The notes beneath the pieces are model-generated. The model was not told the origin of the DNA. It worked only from the letters and a program-made list of their open reading frames with translations, and did no database searches. A stretch of 46,638 bases of DNA from Pseudomonas aegrilactucae. Its GTDB lineage: Bacteria; Pseudomonadota; Gammaproteobacteria; Pseudomonadales; Pseudomonadaceae. Both the position numbers and the translations under genes were made by a program. Where the stretch lies: positions 1 to 46,638 of the forward strand of contig NZ_JAHTBI010000104.1 of assembly GCF_019168305.1 (NCBI RefSeq), written 5' to 3'. Shown in pieces: positions 35,672 through 45,063 of the stretch (positions are counted from its first letter, which is position 1; each line of letters starts with the position of its first letter).

Positions 35672-38219
35672 GTGAAAAAAAGCCTGTTTCAATTGCACTG
35701 GTTCTTCGGCATCACTGCCGGGCTGGTGCTGGCCCTGATGGGCGTCACCGGGGCGACCTATTCGTTCCAGGACGAACTGCTGCGCCTGTTCAACCCTGAT
35801 GTGCTCAAGGTGCAAGTGCAGGACACGGGCGTGCTGCCACCTGCCGAGCTGGTGCGCCGGGTCGAGGCCGAACAGGGCGACAACGTCTCTATGCTGTGGG
35901 TGAACGTGCGCAGCGACGACGCCGCGCGTGTCTTCTTCACCCCGCCGCCCGGCGAACGCCGCGGCAAGCTGCGCTATGTCGACCCGTATACCGGCGCGCT
36001 GCAGCCGGAGGTCAGCGGCCAGGGCTTTTTCGACCTGATGCTGCAATTGCACCGCTTCCTCGCCATGGGGGATACCGGCCGGCAGATCACCGGCGCCTGC
36101 ACCCTGATGCTGATTTTCTTCTGCCTGTCGGGGCTGTACCTGCGCTGGCCGCGCCAGGCGCTGAACTGGCGGGCGTGGCTGACACTGGACTGGGCGAAGA
36201 AAGGTCGCGCGTTCAACTGGGACCTGCACGCGGTGGCCGGCACCTGGTGCCTGCTGTTCTACCTGCTGTTTGCCCTGACCGGGTTGTTCTGGTCGTACGA
36301 GTGGTATCGCGAAGGTCTGAACAAGCTGCTGGCAGACAGCCCAGCGGCGGGTGAGCAGCGCAAGCGCGGCGAGCGCCATGCCCGCACGTCAGCCCCCGGC
36401 AAGGATGCACCACCGCTGGTGGTGGACTACGCCGCCATCTGGACCAACCTGCAAGCAGCCGCAGGGCCCGGCCTGAGCACCTACAACCTGCGCCTGCCAC
36501 CGACCGGCGGGCAACCGGCGACGCTGTTCTACCTGCTCGACGATGCCGAGCACCCGCGCGCGCTCAACACGCTGACGCTGGACCCTGCAACCGGCGTGGT
36601 AAGCAAGCATGAGCGCTACACCGACAAATCCTTCAAGGCGCAATTGCTGGCCAGCGTGTATGCCTTGCATGTAGGCAGTTACTTCGGGCTGACCGGTCGC
36701 ATCGTGGTGACCATTGCCAGCCTGAGCATGCCGCTGTTCTTCATCACCGGCTGGCTGCTGTACCTGGACCGGCGACGCAAGCAGCGCCAGGTGCGCGCGG
36801 CACGCAAGGGCCTGAACCCTGCCGACGATAGCGCCACTGGCTGGCTGGTGGGGTTCGCCAGCCAGAGCGGCTTTGCCGAGCAACTGGCCTGGCAGAGCGC
36901 GGGGCAGTTGCAGGCCGCCGGCTTCCCGGTGCGCGTGCAGCCCTTGGCTGCCCTGAGCGAAACCGACCTGCAGCAGGCGCAACGCGCGCTGTTCGTGGTC
37001 AGCACGTTTGGCGACGGCGAGGCACCGGACAGCGCCCGCGGCTTTGAACGCAAGGTACTTGGCCAGCCCTGGACACTCGACAATCTGGACTACGCGCTGC
37101 TGGCACTGGGTGACCGGCAGTACCCGCACTTCTGCGGCTTTGCCCGGCGTCTGCAGCATTGGCTGGAGACACGTGGCGCCACGGCCAGCTTCACTCCAGT
37201 GGAGGTCGACAGTGCCGACCCTGCCGCCCTGCAGCAGTGGCAGCAGCAGTTGGCGACGCTGACCGGTGCGCCACCGCTGTCCGCCTGGCAACCACCGCAG
37301 TTCAGTTCGTGGCAACTGTGCCGACGCGAACGGCTCAACCCCGGCAGCCAGGGCGCACCGGTGTACCTGCTGGGCCTGCAGCCACCCAGGCCGGAGCGCT
37401 GGGATGCCGGTGACCTGGTCGATGTATTGCCGCGCAATGCCCAGGCGACAGTGCAGGCGCTGCTCGATGGCCTTGGCCTTGAGGGCCACACGCTGGTGCA
37501 TGTCGAGGGCCTGGAGGAACGCCTGGACCAGGCACTGGGCGGGCGACTGTTGCCGGCCAGCCGCAGCCATCTGATCGGGCTGCATGCACAGGCGCTGGTG
37601 GATGCGTTGATCCCGGTGGCGGCGCGCGAGTATTCGATTGCCTCGATTGCCAGTGATGGCGTGCTGGAGCTGATCGTGCGCCAGGAGCGGCATCCGGATG
37701 GCAGCCTGGGCCTGGGCTCGGGGTGGTTGACCGAGCACCTGGCGCTGGGCGCGAGCGTGAGCGTGCGGTTGCGGCGCAACAGTGGTTTTCATTTGCCGAC
37801 GGCGCCTGCACCGATGATTCTGATTGGCAACGGCACCGGGCTGGCGGGGCTGCGCAGCCTGCTCAGGGCGCGGATCGCCGATGGCGAGCAGCGCAACTGG
37901 CTGCTGTTTGGCGAGCGCAACCGGGCACATGACTTCCTGTGCGAGGAGGAACTACAGGGCTGGCTGGCGGGGGGGGGAACTGGCGCGACTGGACCTGGCG
38001 TTTTCGCGGGATCAGGCGCACAAGGTGTATGTGCAGGATCAGCTGCGCGAACACGCCGATGAACTGCGACGGTGGTTGGACGAGGGCGCATCGATCTACA
38101 TCTGCGGCAGTTTGCAGGGTATGGCGGCGGGGGTGGATACGGTGCTGGCCGACGTGCTGGGGGCTGAACAGCTTGAGCAGTTGATCGAGCTTGGGCGGTA
38201 CCGGCGGGATGTGTACTAG
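35672..38219 (+). pseudogene. PepSY-flavodoxin-FNR membrane reductase, frameshifted in a G9 tract
   Basis: This gene encodes a fused electron-transfer protein probably reducing ferric siderophores. Residues 1-370 are a PepSY-associated domain with four helices (KKSLFQLHWFFGITAGLVLALMG; LHRFLAMGDTGRQITGACTL; WDLHAVAGTWCLLFYLLFALTG; IVVTIASLSMPLFFITGWLL). A flavodoxin domain (GFASQSGFAEQLAWQSAG, VVSTFGDGEAPD, ALGDRQYPHFCGFAR) and an FNR-type FAD/NADPH domain (AAREYSIASI, GNGTGLAGLRSLL) follow. At 37969-37977 nine G shift the frame: the first frame ends at 38062. With eight G it would run on as GGELARLDLAFSRDQ...CGSLQGMAAG...RYRRDVY to 38219 (848 residues), restoring the NADPH-binding end. GTG 35672 gives MKKSLFQLHW and has AAGGTGG upstream. 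Sequencing error or phase-variable tract cannot be told apart. Confidence 0.88.
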
Positions 38220-38231
38220 CCTTTAGGGCCT

Positions 38232-38306
38232 CTTCGCTGGCAAGCCAGCTCCCACAGGGTTTTGTGAACACCGCAGCCCCCCGTGGGAGCTGGCTTGCCA
38301 GCGAAG
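38232..38306. repeat. Inverted REP pair between the reductase and the omega-amidase
   Basis: CTTCGCTGGCAAGCCAGC...CCCAC (38232-38255) and its exact complement (38283-38306) form a perfect 24-bp inverted repeat across 27 bases. It sits between convergent genes and could act as a bidirectional 3' end. It is the best-preserved of the four pairs in the window. Confidence 0.92.
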
Positions 38307-38331
38307 GGCTGCGCAAACAGCCCATAAACCG

Positions 38332-39123
38332 TCAGTGCAGATCGAAGGTATCGGCGTCCAGGTTGGCCGGGAACCGCGTGCGGTAGGCCGCCAGGTCCGC
38401 CGCACTCAACACCACGGTAAACACCCCGTCCGCCTCCCCCGCACTCAGCAGGCTTTCGCCCTGGAAGTCCAGCACCTGGCTGTCGCCGCTGTAGCCAAAG
38501 CCTTTGCCGTCGGTGCCCACGCGGTTAACCGCCGCCACATAGCACAGGTTCTCGATGCCCCGCGCCGGCAGCAGCCGGTTCCAGTGCTGGCGCCGCGCCG
38601 CTGGCCAGTTGGCGGTGTACAGCAGCAGGTCGGTGTCCTGGGCATCACGGCTCCACACCGGGAAACGCAGGTCGTAGCAGATCAGCGGCCGCACCCGCCA
38701 GCCCTTGAGCTCGAACTGCACCTGGCGCTCGCCCGGCGTGTAGTGCTTGTGCTCGCCGGCCATGCGAAACAGATGGCGCTTGTCGTAGAACAGGATCTCG
38801 CCATCCGGGCGCGCCCACAGCAGGCGGTTACGGTGGCTGCCATCCTCGGCCTGGATCATCACGCTGCCGGTCACCACCGCGTCGAGACGCCTGGCCTGGG
38901 CCTTGAGCCACTTGTAGGTGGGCCCGTGTTCAGGCTCTGCCAGGCGTTCGGAATCCATCGAGAAGCCGCTGGTGAACATCTCCGGCAAGATGACCAGGTC
39001 TGCACCACGGGCCTGCTCCAGCAGCGCCTCGAAATGCTCGTAGTTGGCCAGACGGTCCTGCCAGGCCAGGGTAGTCTGCACCAGGGCGAGGGTCAGGTTG
39101 GGCAATGAGCTCAGATCGCGCAT
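38332..39123 (-). CDS. yafV: Omega-amidase, YafV type (nitrilase superfamily)
   Basis: Hydrolyses 2-oxoglutaramate (and 2-oxosuccinamate) to the keto acid and ammonia. The 263 residues hold the nitrilase triad: E48 (LPEMFTSGFSM), K115 (YDKRHLFRMAGE) and C149 (PLICYDLRFPVW). The GFSMDS segment and TANWPAARRQHWNRLLPARGIEN are typical of the Nit2/YafV omega-amidases. The ATG at 39123 overlaps the upstream transaminase end by 13 bases. The pair transaminates methionine keto acid with glutamine, then removes the oxoglutaramate, driving methionine salvage forward. Family pathway is known; its use here is inference. Confidence 0.9.
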   Translation of the reverse strand: MRDLSSLPNLTLALVQTTLAWQDRLANYEHFEALLEQARGADLVILPEMFTSGFSMDSERLAEPEHGPTYKWLKAQARRLDAVVTGSVMIQAEDGSHRNRLLWARPDGEILFYDKRHLFRMAGEHKHYTPGERQVQFELKGWRVRPLICYDLRFPVWSRDAQDTDLLLYTANWPAARRQHWNRLLPARGIENLCYVAAVNRVGTDGKGFGYSGDSQVLDFQGESLLSAGEADGVFTVVLSAADLAAYRTRFPANLDADTFDLH

Positions 39124-40259
39124 AGTTTTTCCGCTGCCTGGCGCAGCGTCTCCTCGCGTTTGGCAAAGCACAGGCGCACCAGGCGCTGTTCGGCAATCGG
39201 CTGCTGGTAGAACACCGACACCGGAATCGTCGCCACGCCGTGCTCGCGGGTCAACCACACGGACATCTCGACATCATTGAGGTCGGGGCGGATCGCCGAA
39301 TAGTCGACCAGCTGGAAATAGGTGCCGGCGGCCCGCGTGAACTGGAAGCGCGATGCCTTGAGCAAGTCGCAGAACAGGTCGCGCTTGGCCTGATAAAACG
39401 CCGGCAGCTCGGCAACATGCTCCGGGTGCTCGGCCATGAAATCGGCCAGCGCCCATTGCAGCGGGGTCACGCCGCAGAAGTTGACGTACTGGTGCACCTT
39501 GCGCAACTCGTTGCTCAAGGCTGGCGGCGCAATCACATAGCCGGTCTTCCAGCCGGTGACGTGGTAGGTCTTGCCGAACGAGCTGACCACGAAGGCGCGC
39601 GGGTACAGCGCCTCATGGGCCAGTACGCTGGCGTGGCTCACGCCGTCGTAGACCAGGTGCTCGTACACTTCGTCGCTGAGCAGGTAGATATCGCGCTCGG
39701 CGATCAGGGCCGCGAGCTGGTCCAGTTCGGCGCGGGTGATCAGTGCACCGCTGGGGTTGTGCGGGGAGTTGATGACAATCATCCGCGTACGCGGGCTCAG
39801 GGCATCGCTGAGTTTCTGCCAGTCGATGGCAAAGGTGTCGGCGCTCAATTGCACATGCACGCAGCGGCCACCCGCCAGCTCCACCGCAGGTTCGTAGCTG
39901 TCGTAGCAGGGGTCGAAGACAATGACTTCGTCGCCCGGACGGATAACCGCATGGATGGCGCAGAAGATCGCGGCGGTGGCGCCCGGGGTGATCGTCACCT
40001 CGTGGTCGGCATCGACCGTCACGCCATACTGGCGAGCGACCTTGACAGCGACCTGCTGGCGCAGGGCGGGCAAGCCGGTCATGGGGGAATATTGGTTGTG
40101 GCCGGCACTGATGTGCCGCCCTACCGCGTCGAGCAGCGCCGGGGGGCCGTTGAAATCGGGAAAGCCCTGGGACAGGTTCAGGGCGCCGGTCTGCACGGCG
40201 AGCTGGGACATGGTGGTAAAGATGGTGGTGCCGACGTTCGGCAACTTGCTGCTGATCAT
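39111..40259 (-). CDS. ybdL: Methionine/glutamine transaminase, YbdL type (PLP)
   Basis: A fold-type-I aminotransferase of 382 residues, close throughout to E. coli YbdL: KLPNVGTTIFTTMS, LNLSQGFPDFNGPP, NQYSPMTGLPALR, PGDEVIVFDPCYDSYEP, INSPHNPSGA, ISDEVYEH-like LSDEVYEHLVYDG and the PLP lysine K230 in SSFGKTYHVTGWK. The C-terminal arginine (RLVRLCFAKRE) binds the substrate carboxylate. Known substrates are methionine, phenylalanine and glutamine-type donors. The 83-base spacer upstream (40260-40342) holds a possible minus-strand -10 (TATGCT, 40296-40291) but a poor -35. Overlaps yafV and is surely co-transcribed with it. Confidence 0.92.
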   Translation of the reverse strand: MISSKLPNVGTTIFTTMSQLAVQTGALNLSQGFPDFNGPPALLDAVGRHISAGHNQYSPMTGLPALRQQVAVKVARQYGVTVDADHEVTITPGATAAIFCAIHAVIRPGDEVIVFDPCYDSYEPAVELAGGRCVHVQLSADTFAIDWQKLSDALSPRTRMIVINSPHNPSGALITRAELDQLAALIAERDIYLLSDEVYEHLVYDGVSHASVLAHEALYPRAFVVSSFGKTYHVTGWKTGYVIAPPALSNELRKVHQYVNFCGVTPLQWALADFMAEHPEHVAELPAFYQAKRDLFCDLLKASRFQFTRAAGTYFQLVDYSAIRPDLNDVEMSVWLTREHGVATIPVSVFYQQPIAEQRLVRLCFAKREETLRQAAEKLCAI

Positions 40260-40342
40260 GGAGCCCTCTTTCCTGCGCGGTCAGGTCCCGAGCATAGCGG
40301 ATTGGACCGGCAGGAAAAAGGTTGCGGGAGCGGGCCTGTAGA

Positions 40343-41803
40343 TCAGCGTTTGTCCTTGCGCTTCTTGGCCGACTTCTTGTGGTGCGACATCAGGCGGCGC
40401 TTCTTGTTGACCTGGCGGTCAGTCAAGGTGTTCTTGTTGCCCTCATACGGGTTCTCGCCACCCTTGTACTCGATGCGGATCGGCGTACCGACCAGCTTGA
40501 GCACACGACGGTAGGTGTTTTCCAGGTAGCGCGAATACGACTTGGGCACCTTCTCCACCTGGTTGCCGTGGATCACGATGATCGGCGGGTTGGCACCGCC
40601 CAGGTGGGCATAGCGCAGCTTGATCCGGCGGCTGTTGACCATCGGCGGCTGGTGCTCGCCGACCGCGTCTTCGAGGATCTGCGTCAGGCGGCTGGTCGGC
40701 CAGCGGGTGACCGCCGACTTGAACGAGTTCTGCACCGACTGGTACAGGTTGCCCACGCCGGTGCCGTGCAGCGCCGAGATGAAGTGGATGTCAGCGAAGT
40801 CGACGAAGAACAACCGGCGCTCAAGCTCGGTCTTCACATAGTCACGCTCGCCCGGCTGCATGCCGTCCCACTTGTTCAGCGCGATCACGATGGCGCGACC
40901 GGCTTCCAGGGCAAAGCCCAGCAGGTTCAGGTCGTGGTCCACCACGCCTTCGCGGGCGTCCATGACGAAGATCACCACGTTGGCGTCCTTGATCGCCTGC
41001 AGGGTTTTCACCACCGAGAACTTTTCGACTTCCTCGTGGATCTTGCCGCGCTTGCGCACACCGGCGGTGTCGATCAGGGTGTACTTCTCTTCGTTGCGCT
41101 CGAAGGGAATGTAGATACTGTCGCGGGTGGTGCCCGGCTCGTCATACACGATGACCCGGTCTTCACCGAGCATGCGGTTGACCAGGGTCGACTTGCCGAC
41201 GTTGGGGCGACCGATGATGGCGATCTTGATGCCATCCTTCTCGCTGGGGCCAGGAATGCGGACCGCTTCCTCGCCCTCGGCGACGTTCATGTCGATCTCT
41301 TCTTCCTTGTCCCGCGGGAAGTCGCCGAGCACGGCTTCGAGCAGGTTGTTCACGCCGCGGCCCTGGGCGCCGGCCACACCGATGGCGTTACCCATGCCCA
41401 ACGGCGAGAACTCGGCGATGGCGGTGTTCGGATCGATGTTGTCGATCTTGTTGGCCACCAGGTACGAGCGCTTGTTGCGCTTGCGCAAGTGCTCGGAAAT
41501 CATCTGGTCGGCAGCGGTCAGGCCGGCACGGGCGTCCACCAGGAACAGCACGACATCCGCTTCTTCAATGGCCAGCAGCGACTGCTCGGCCATCTTTTCG
41601 TCCATGCCATGCTCGTCACCGGAGATACCGCCGGTGTCGACCAGGATGTAGGAGCGCCCTTGCCAGCGCGCCTCACCATATTGACGGTCACGGGTCAGGC
41701 CAGACAGGTCGCCAACGATGGCATCGCGGGTCCTGGTCAGGCGGTTGAACATTGTAGATTTGCCGACGTTCGGTCGGCCCACCAGGGCGATTACGGGAAC
41801 CAT
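40343..41803 (-). CDS. der: Ribosome-associated GTPase Der (EngA)
   Basis: Der has two tandem GTPase domains and a KH-like C-terminal domain and is essential for 50S maturation. The 486 residues show G1 GRPNVGKST twice (near residue 8 and near 200), DTGGI and DTAGV G3 motifs, NKID and NKWD G4 motifs, and a Lys/Arg-rich end (RQVNKKRRLMSHHKKSAKKRKDKR). Start ATG 41803 follows GGAG by 6 nt and matches the family's MVPVIALVGRPNVG; a GTG four codons upstream is less likely. A terminator separates it from bamB upstream, so it probably also has its own promoter. Confidence 0.97.
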   Translation of the reverse strand: MVPVIALVGRPNVGKSTMFNRLTRTRDAIVGDLSGLTRDRQYGEARWQGRSYILVDTGGISGDEHGMDEKMAEQSLLAIEEADVVLFLVDARAGLTAADQMISEHLRKRNKRSYLVANKIDNIDPNTAIAEFSPLGMGNAIGVAGAQGRGVNNLLEAVLGDFPRDKEEEIDMNVAEGEEAVRIPGPSEKDGIKIAIIGRPNVGKSTLVNRMLGEDRVIVYDEPGTTRDSIYIPFERNEEKYTLIDTAGVRKRGKIHEEVEKFSVVKTLQAIKDANVVIFVMDAREGVVDHDLNLLGFALEAGRAIVIALNKWDGMQPGERDYVKTELERRLFFVDFADIHFISALHGTGVGNLYQSVQNSFKSAVTRWPTSRLTQILEDAVGEHQPPMVNSRRIKLRYAHLGGANPPIIVIHGNQVEKVPKSYSRYLENTYRRVLKLVGTPIRIEYKGGENPYEGNKNTLTDRQVNKKRRLMSHHKKSAKKRKDKR

Positions 41804-41826
41804 GCGGCTCTCCACTGCTTGAATTC

Positions 41827-41859
41827 AAAAAATACAAAGGCCGCTGCAGTGCAGCGGCC
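41827..41859 (-). terminator. Rho-independent terminator after bamB
   Basis: GGCCGCTGC-AGT-GCAGCGGCC (41839-41859) is a perfect 9-bp stem. On the minus strand it is followed by TTTGTATTTTTTG (down to about 41827), a good U-tract. It ends the rodZ-ispG-hisS-yfgM-bamB transcript before der. The bases 41860-41920 to the bamB stop hold a second weak GC stem only. Confidence 0.88.
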
Positions 41860-41920
41860 GGAGTTCGGGCAGCGCCCCGAAGGCGCCGCAGCCCAAGGCC
41901 CGCAGGCCTCAAGCATAGAC

Positions 41921-43072
41921 TCAGCGAATGGTCAGCGCCTGGAGTTTGCCGCTGTTGCCATACACATAAATCATGTCACCCACCACCAGCGGCCGTGCAC
42001 GCACGCCGTCGCTGTCGATGCGCTCGCGACCCACGAAGCGGCCGTCCACCTGGCTCAGCAGGTGCAGGTAACCTTCCAGGTCGCCCACGGCCACGTAGCT
42101 GGAGAACACTTCCGGCGCCGACAGCTGGCGACGAGCCAGCGAATCGTTGCTCCACAGTGCCGACGACGAACGCTCGTCGATGCCTTCGACGGTACCCGCT
42201 GCCAGGCTCACGTAGACGTTGCCAAAGCCCTGGGCGACACCGGCGTAGCTGGAGGCATCACGCTGCCACAGCACACGGCCGCTTTCCAGTTCCAGGCCCG
42301 CAACACGGCCCTGGTAGCTGGCCACGTAGAGCGTGCCGCCCGACAGCAGCAAGCCGCCGTCGATATCGACCACGCGGTCCAGCTCCGAACGACCTTGCGG
42401 AATGGCAACGCGTTGCTCCCACACCGGTACGCCGTTCTGGGTGTCCAGCGCGACGACCTTGCCGGTCGACAGGCCGGCCACGGCCAGGCGGTTGGTCACG
42501 ATGGGCGCACCGGTGCCCCGCAGGGTGAGGACCGCCGGGGTGCTTTCGTAGATCCAGCGGCGCTCGCCGGTGCTGGCATCCAGGCCGATCACGCGATCGT
42601 CCTGGGTCTGCACCACCACCACGTCACCGTTGGTCGCCGGCGGCGCCAGTACTTCACTGGTCACCTTCGAACGCCACTTCTCTTCACCGGTGCTGGCATC
42701 CAGGGCAATCACTTCGCCCTTGAGGGTGCCGAGCATGACCATGCCGTAACCCACGCCCACAGCGCCGGAGACAGGCAGGTCGAGATCCTGTTTCCAGGCC
42801 ACGTCGCCGTTCATGCGGTCCATCGCCATGACCACCCCGGTCACATCGGCGGCGTAGATGCGGTCATTTTCGATGGCCGGTACGAGCATGTTGAAGCTGT
42901 CGCCCTGACCGTCACCGATCGAACGGCTCCACTGCTTCTTCAGGACCACCTCTTCGGTGAACTTGGTCAGCTCGGCCGGCGGCAATTCCTTTTTGCTGTT
43001 GCTGCTGCAACCAGCGGCCAGAAGGGCCACGGCCAGCACTGCTGCATGTTTCCAACCGATCACGTCACGCAT
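41921..43072 (-). CDS. bamB: BamB, outer-membrane protein assembly lipoprotein
   Basis: BamB is the eight-bladed beta-propeller lipoprotein of the BAM complex, which guides outer-membrane proteins to BamA. The 383-residue product has the lipoprotein signal MRDVIGWKHAAVLAVALLAAGCSS (lipobox LAAGC) and repeated PQQ-type blades: VVMAMDRMNGDVAWKQ, VIALDASTGEEKWR, VIGLDASTGERRWIYES, VVALDTQNGVPVWEQ and VAGLELESGRVLWQRD. ATG 43072 lies inside the end of yfgM (8-base overlap), showing coupling. Longer upstream readings lack the signal peptide at their start and are rejected. Confidence 0.96.
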   Translation of the reverse strand: MRDVIGWKHAAVLAVALLAAGCSSNSKKELPPAELTKFTEEVVLKKQWSRSIGDGQGDSFNMLVPAIENDRIYAADVTGVVMAMDRMNGDVAWKQDLDLPVSGAVGVGYGMVMLGTLKGEVIALDASTGEEKWRSKVTSEVLAPPATNGDVVVVQTQDDRVIGLDASTGERRWIYESTPAVLTLRGTGAPIVTNRLAVAGLSTGKVVALDTQNGVPVWEQRVAIPQGRSELDRVVDIDGGLLLSGGTLYVASYQGRVAGLELESGRVLWQRDASSYAGVAQGFGNVYVSLAAGTVEGIDERSSSALWSNDSLARRQLSAPEVFSSYVAVGDLEGYLHLLSQVDGRFVGRERIDSDGVRARPLVVGDMIYVYGNSGKLQALTIR

Positions 43073-43706
43073 CCCCTTTGGCCAGGTCGTCGAGCTTGAG
43101 TTGCAGGCCACCGATCGCCGCGTCGTCAGACAGCGCGGCCTTGGCCTTTTGATACGCAGCGTGAGCATCGTCAGCGCGGCCCAGCTGTACCAGCAGGTCG
43201 CCCTTGAGCTCTTCGCGGCTGGCCAGGAACGCCTTGTCGGCGTCGCCGTCGAGCAGCTTGAGCGCGTCATCGGCCTTGTTCTGCGCAGCCATCACACGTG
43301 CCAGACGCTGCCGGGCGATTTCGCCCAGGGTGGCGTCAGCCGGCTTGTCGAGCACGCTCTTGAGCTCGGCTGCGGCGTCGTCGAGCTTGCCGCTCTCGAC
43401 CGCGACCTTGGCCACGAACAGGCTGGCGTACTGCGCGTAGGCCGAGCCGCCGAACTCGCTCTTGAGCTTGCCCGACAGGTCCGCGACCTTGGCCATGTCT
43501 GGCTGGCCGGTCGGCGTCAGGGTGGTTTCCAGCAAGGCCTGGTAGAGGTTCGAAGCACCTTGCGACTGGTTGCCCTGGTACTTCTGCCAGGTGTTCCAGC
43601 CCAACACCACAACCAGCGCCAACAGGCCGCCGGTCAGCAGTGGTTTGCCGTTGCGCTGCCACCAATCCTTGAATGCGGCCAGCTGTTCATCATCGCTACT
43701 CGACAC
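43065..43706 (-). CDS. yfgM: YfgM, periplasmic ancillary chaperone with TPR-like repeats
   Basis: YfgM is a bitopic inner-membrane protein associated with SecYEG and PpiD that passes secreted proteins to periplasmic chaperones. The 213 residues have a short cytoplasmic part with the acidic-basic SSDDEQLAAFKDWWQRNG, one helix (PLLTGGLLALVVVLGW), then helical repeats (LSGKLKSEFGGSAYAQYASLF; ELKSVLDKPADATLGEIARQRLARV; DLLVQLGRADDAHAAYQKAKAAL). GTG 43706 is chosen because AAGGAG lies 7 nt upstream; a TTG seven codons earlier has no such site. It overlaps bamB by 8 bases. Confidence 0.92.
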   Translation of the reverse strand: MSSSDDEQLAAFKDWWQRNGKPLLTGGLLALVVVLGWNTWQKYQGNQSQGASNLYQALLETTLTPTGQPDMAKVADLSGKLKSEFGGSAYAQYASLFVAKVAVESGKLDDAAAELKSVLDKPADATLGEIARQRLARVMAAQNKADDALKLLDGDADKAFLASREELKGDLLVQLGRADDAHAAYQKAKAALSDDAAIGGLQLKLDDLAKGDA

Positions 43707-43745
43707 CCCAATACTCCTTTTCACCAAATCGGCTGTTGACCCGCT

Positions 43746-45035
43746 TCACGCCTGCGCGAGGGAAGCTTCCAGGTGCTCGGCCAGAGCATCCCAGGCAATG
43801 TTTTGTTGTTCGCCCTGACCACGCAGGGGTTTGAAACCTACCACTTGTTGCGCCAGTTCGTCGTCCCCCAGGATCAAGGCATACAGAGCGTTGCTCTTGT
43901 CGGCCTTCTTGAACTGGCTCTTGAAGCTGCCGGCACCGGCGTTGACCTGCAGGCGCAAGGCCGGCAGGCGGTCACGCAGGCGCTCGCTCAGGGCCAGGCC
44001 CGCAAGCTCGGCCTGTTCGCCAAAGGCGCACAGGTACACATCGACCTGGCGTGCGATCGACTCGGGGACCTTGCCCAGGGTCTCGATCAGCAGGATCAGG
44101 CGCTCGATGCCCATGGCAAAGCCCACGCCCGGGGTCGGCTTGCCGCCCATCTGCTCGACCAGGCCGTCGTATCGGCCGCCCGCGCACACGGTGCCCTGGG
44201 AGCCGAGCTGGTCGGTGACCCACTCGAACACGGTCTTGCTGTAGTAGTCCAGGCCACGCACCAGCCTGGTGTTGATCACGAACGGAATGCCGGCGGCGTC
44301 CAGACGGGCCTTGAGGCCCTCGAAGTGCACGCGCGATTCTTCGTCCAGGTACTCTTCCAGCTTCGGCGCACCGACCAGGGCCGCCTGGGTATTGGCGTCC
44401 TTGCTGTCGAGGATGCGCAGCGGGTTGGTCTTGAGGCGACGCTGGCTGTCTTCGTCCAGCTGCTCCAGGCGCGCCGAGAGGAATTCGACCAGCGCGTCGC
44501 GGTAGCGGGCACGCGCCTGGCTGGTGCCCAGGCTGTTGAGTTCGAGCTTGACCGCGTCACGGATGCCCAGCAGGCCCCATAGGCGCCAGGTCATCACGAT
44601 CAGCTCGGCGTCGATGTCCGGGCCGTCGAGGTTGAACACTTCCAGGCCGATCTGGTGGAACTGGCGATAGCGGCCTTTCTGCGGGCGCTCGTGGCGGAAC
44701 ATCTGGCCGATGTACCACAGCTTCTGCACCTGGCCACCGCCGCTGATACCGTGCTCGAGCACCGCGCGCACGCAGGCGGCAGTGCCTTCGGGGCGCAGGG
44801 TCAGCGAGTCGCCGTTGCGGTCGGCGAAGGTGTACATCTCTTTTTCGACGATGTCGGTGACTTCACCGATCGAGCGCTTGAACAGCTCGGTCGGCTCGAC
44901 GATGGGCGTGCGAATCTGACGGTAGCCGTAGTTGTCCAGCAGGCCGGCCACGGTGCTCTCGAAGTAGCGCCATAGCGGCGTCTGCTCGGGCAGGATGTCG
45001 TTCATGCCACGAATGGCTTGCAGCGATTTGCTCAC
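43746..45035 (-). CDS. hisS: Histidyl-tRNA synthetase
   Basis: A class II synthetase that charges tRNA(His); 429 residues, the usual bacterial length. Visible are motif 1 region ATVAGLLDNYGYRQIRTPIVEPTELF-like start, motif 2 MFRHERPQKGRYRQFHQIG, the HisA motif RGLDYYSKTVFEW, HisB-type GGRYDGLVEQMGG and motif 3 GVGFAMGIERLI, followed by the anticodon-binding domain. It lies 28 bases after ispG and 39 before yfgM, within the rodZ-bamB unit. Confidence 0.97.
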   Translation of the reverse strand: MSKSLQAIRGMNDILPEQTPLWRYFESTVAGLLDNYGYRQIRTPIVEPTELFKRSIGEVTDIVEKEMYTFADRNGDSLTLRPEGTAACVRAVLEHGISGGGQVQKLWYIGQMFRHERPQKGRYRQFHQIGLEVFNLDGPDIDAELIVMTWRLWGLLGIRDAVKLELNSLGTSQARARYRDALVEFLSARLEQLDEDSQRRLKTNPLRILDSKDANTQAALVGAPKLEEYLDEESRVHFEGLKARLDAAGIPFVINTRLVRGLDYYSKTVFEWVTDQLGSQGTVCAGGRYDGLVEQMGGKPTPGVGFAMGIERLILLIETLGKVPESIARQVDVYLCAFGEQAELAGLALSERLRDRLPALRLQVNAGAGSFKSQFKKADKSNALYALILGDDELAQQVVGFKPLRGQGEQQNIAWDALAEHLEASLAQA

Positions 45036-45063
45036 GGTAAATCCTTAACGAAATCGGTATCGG

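Noticed and set aside
40322..43099. A 925-codon open frame on the plus strand
   Set aside because: It lies opposite der and bamB, which carry unmistakable motifs. Long antisense frames are expected in GC-rich codon usage; its product is His/Gln/Arg-rich and matches no family.
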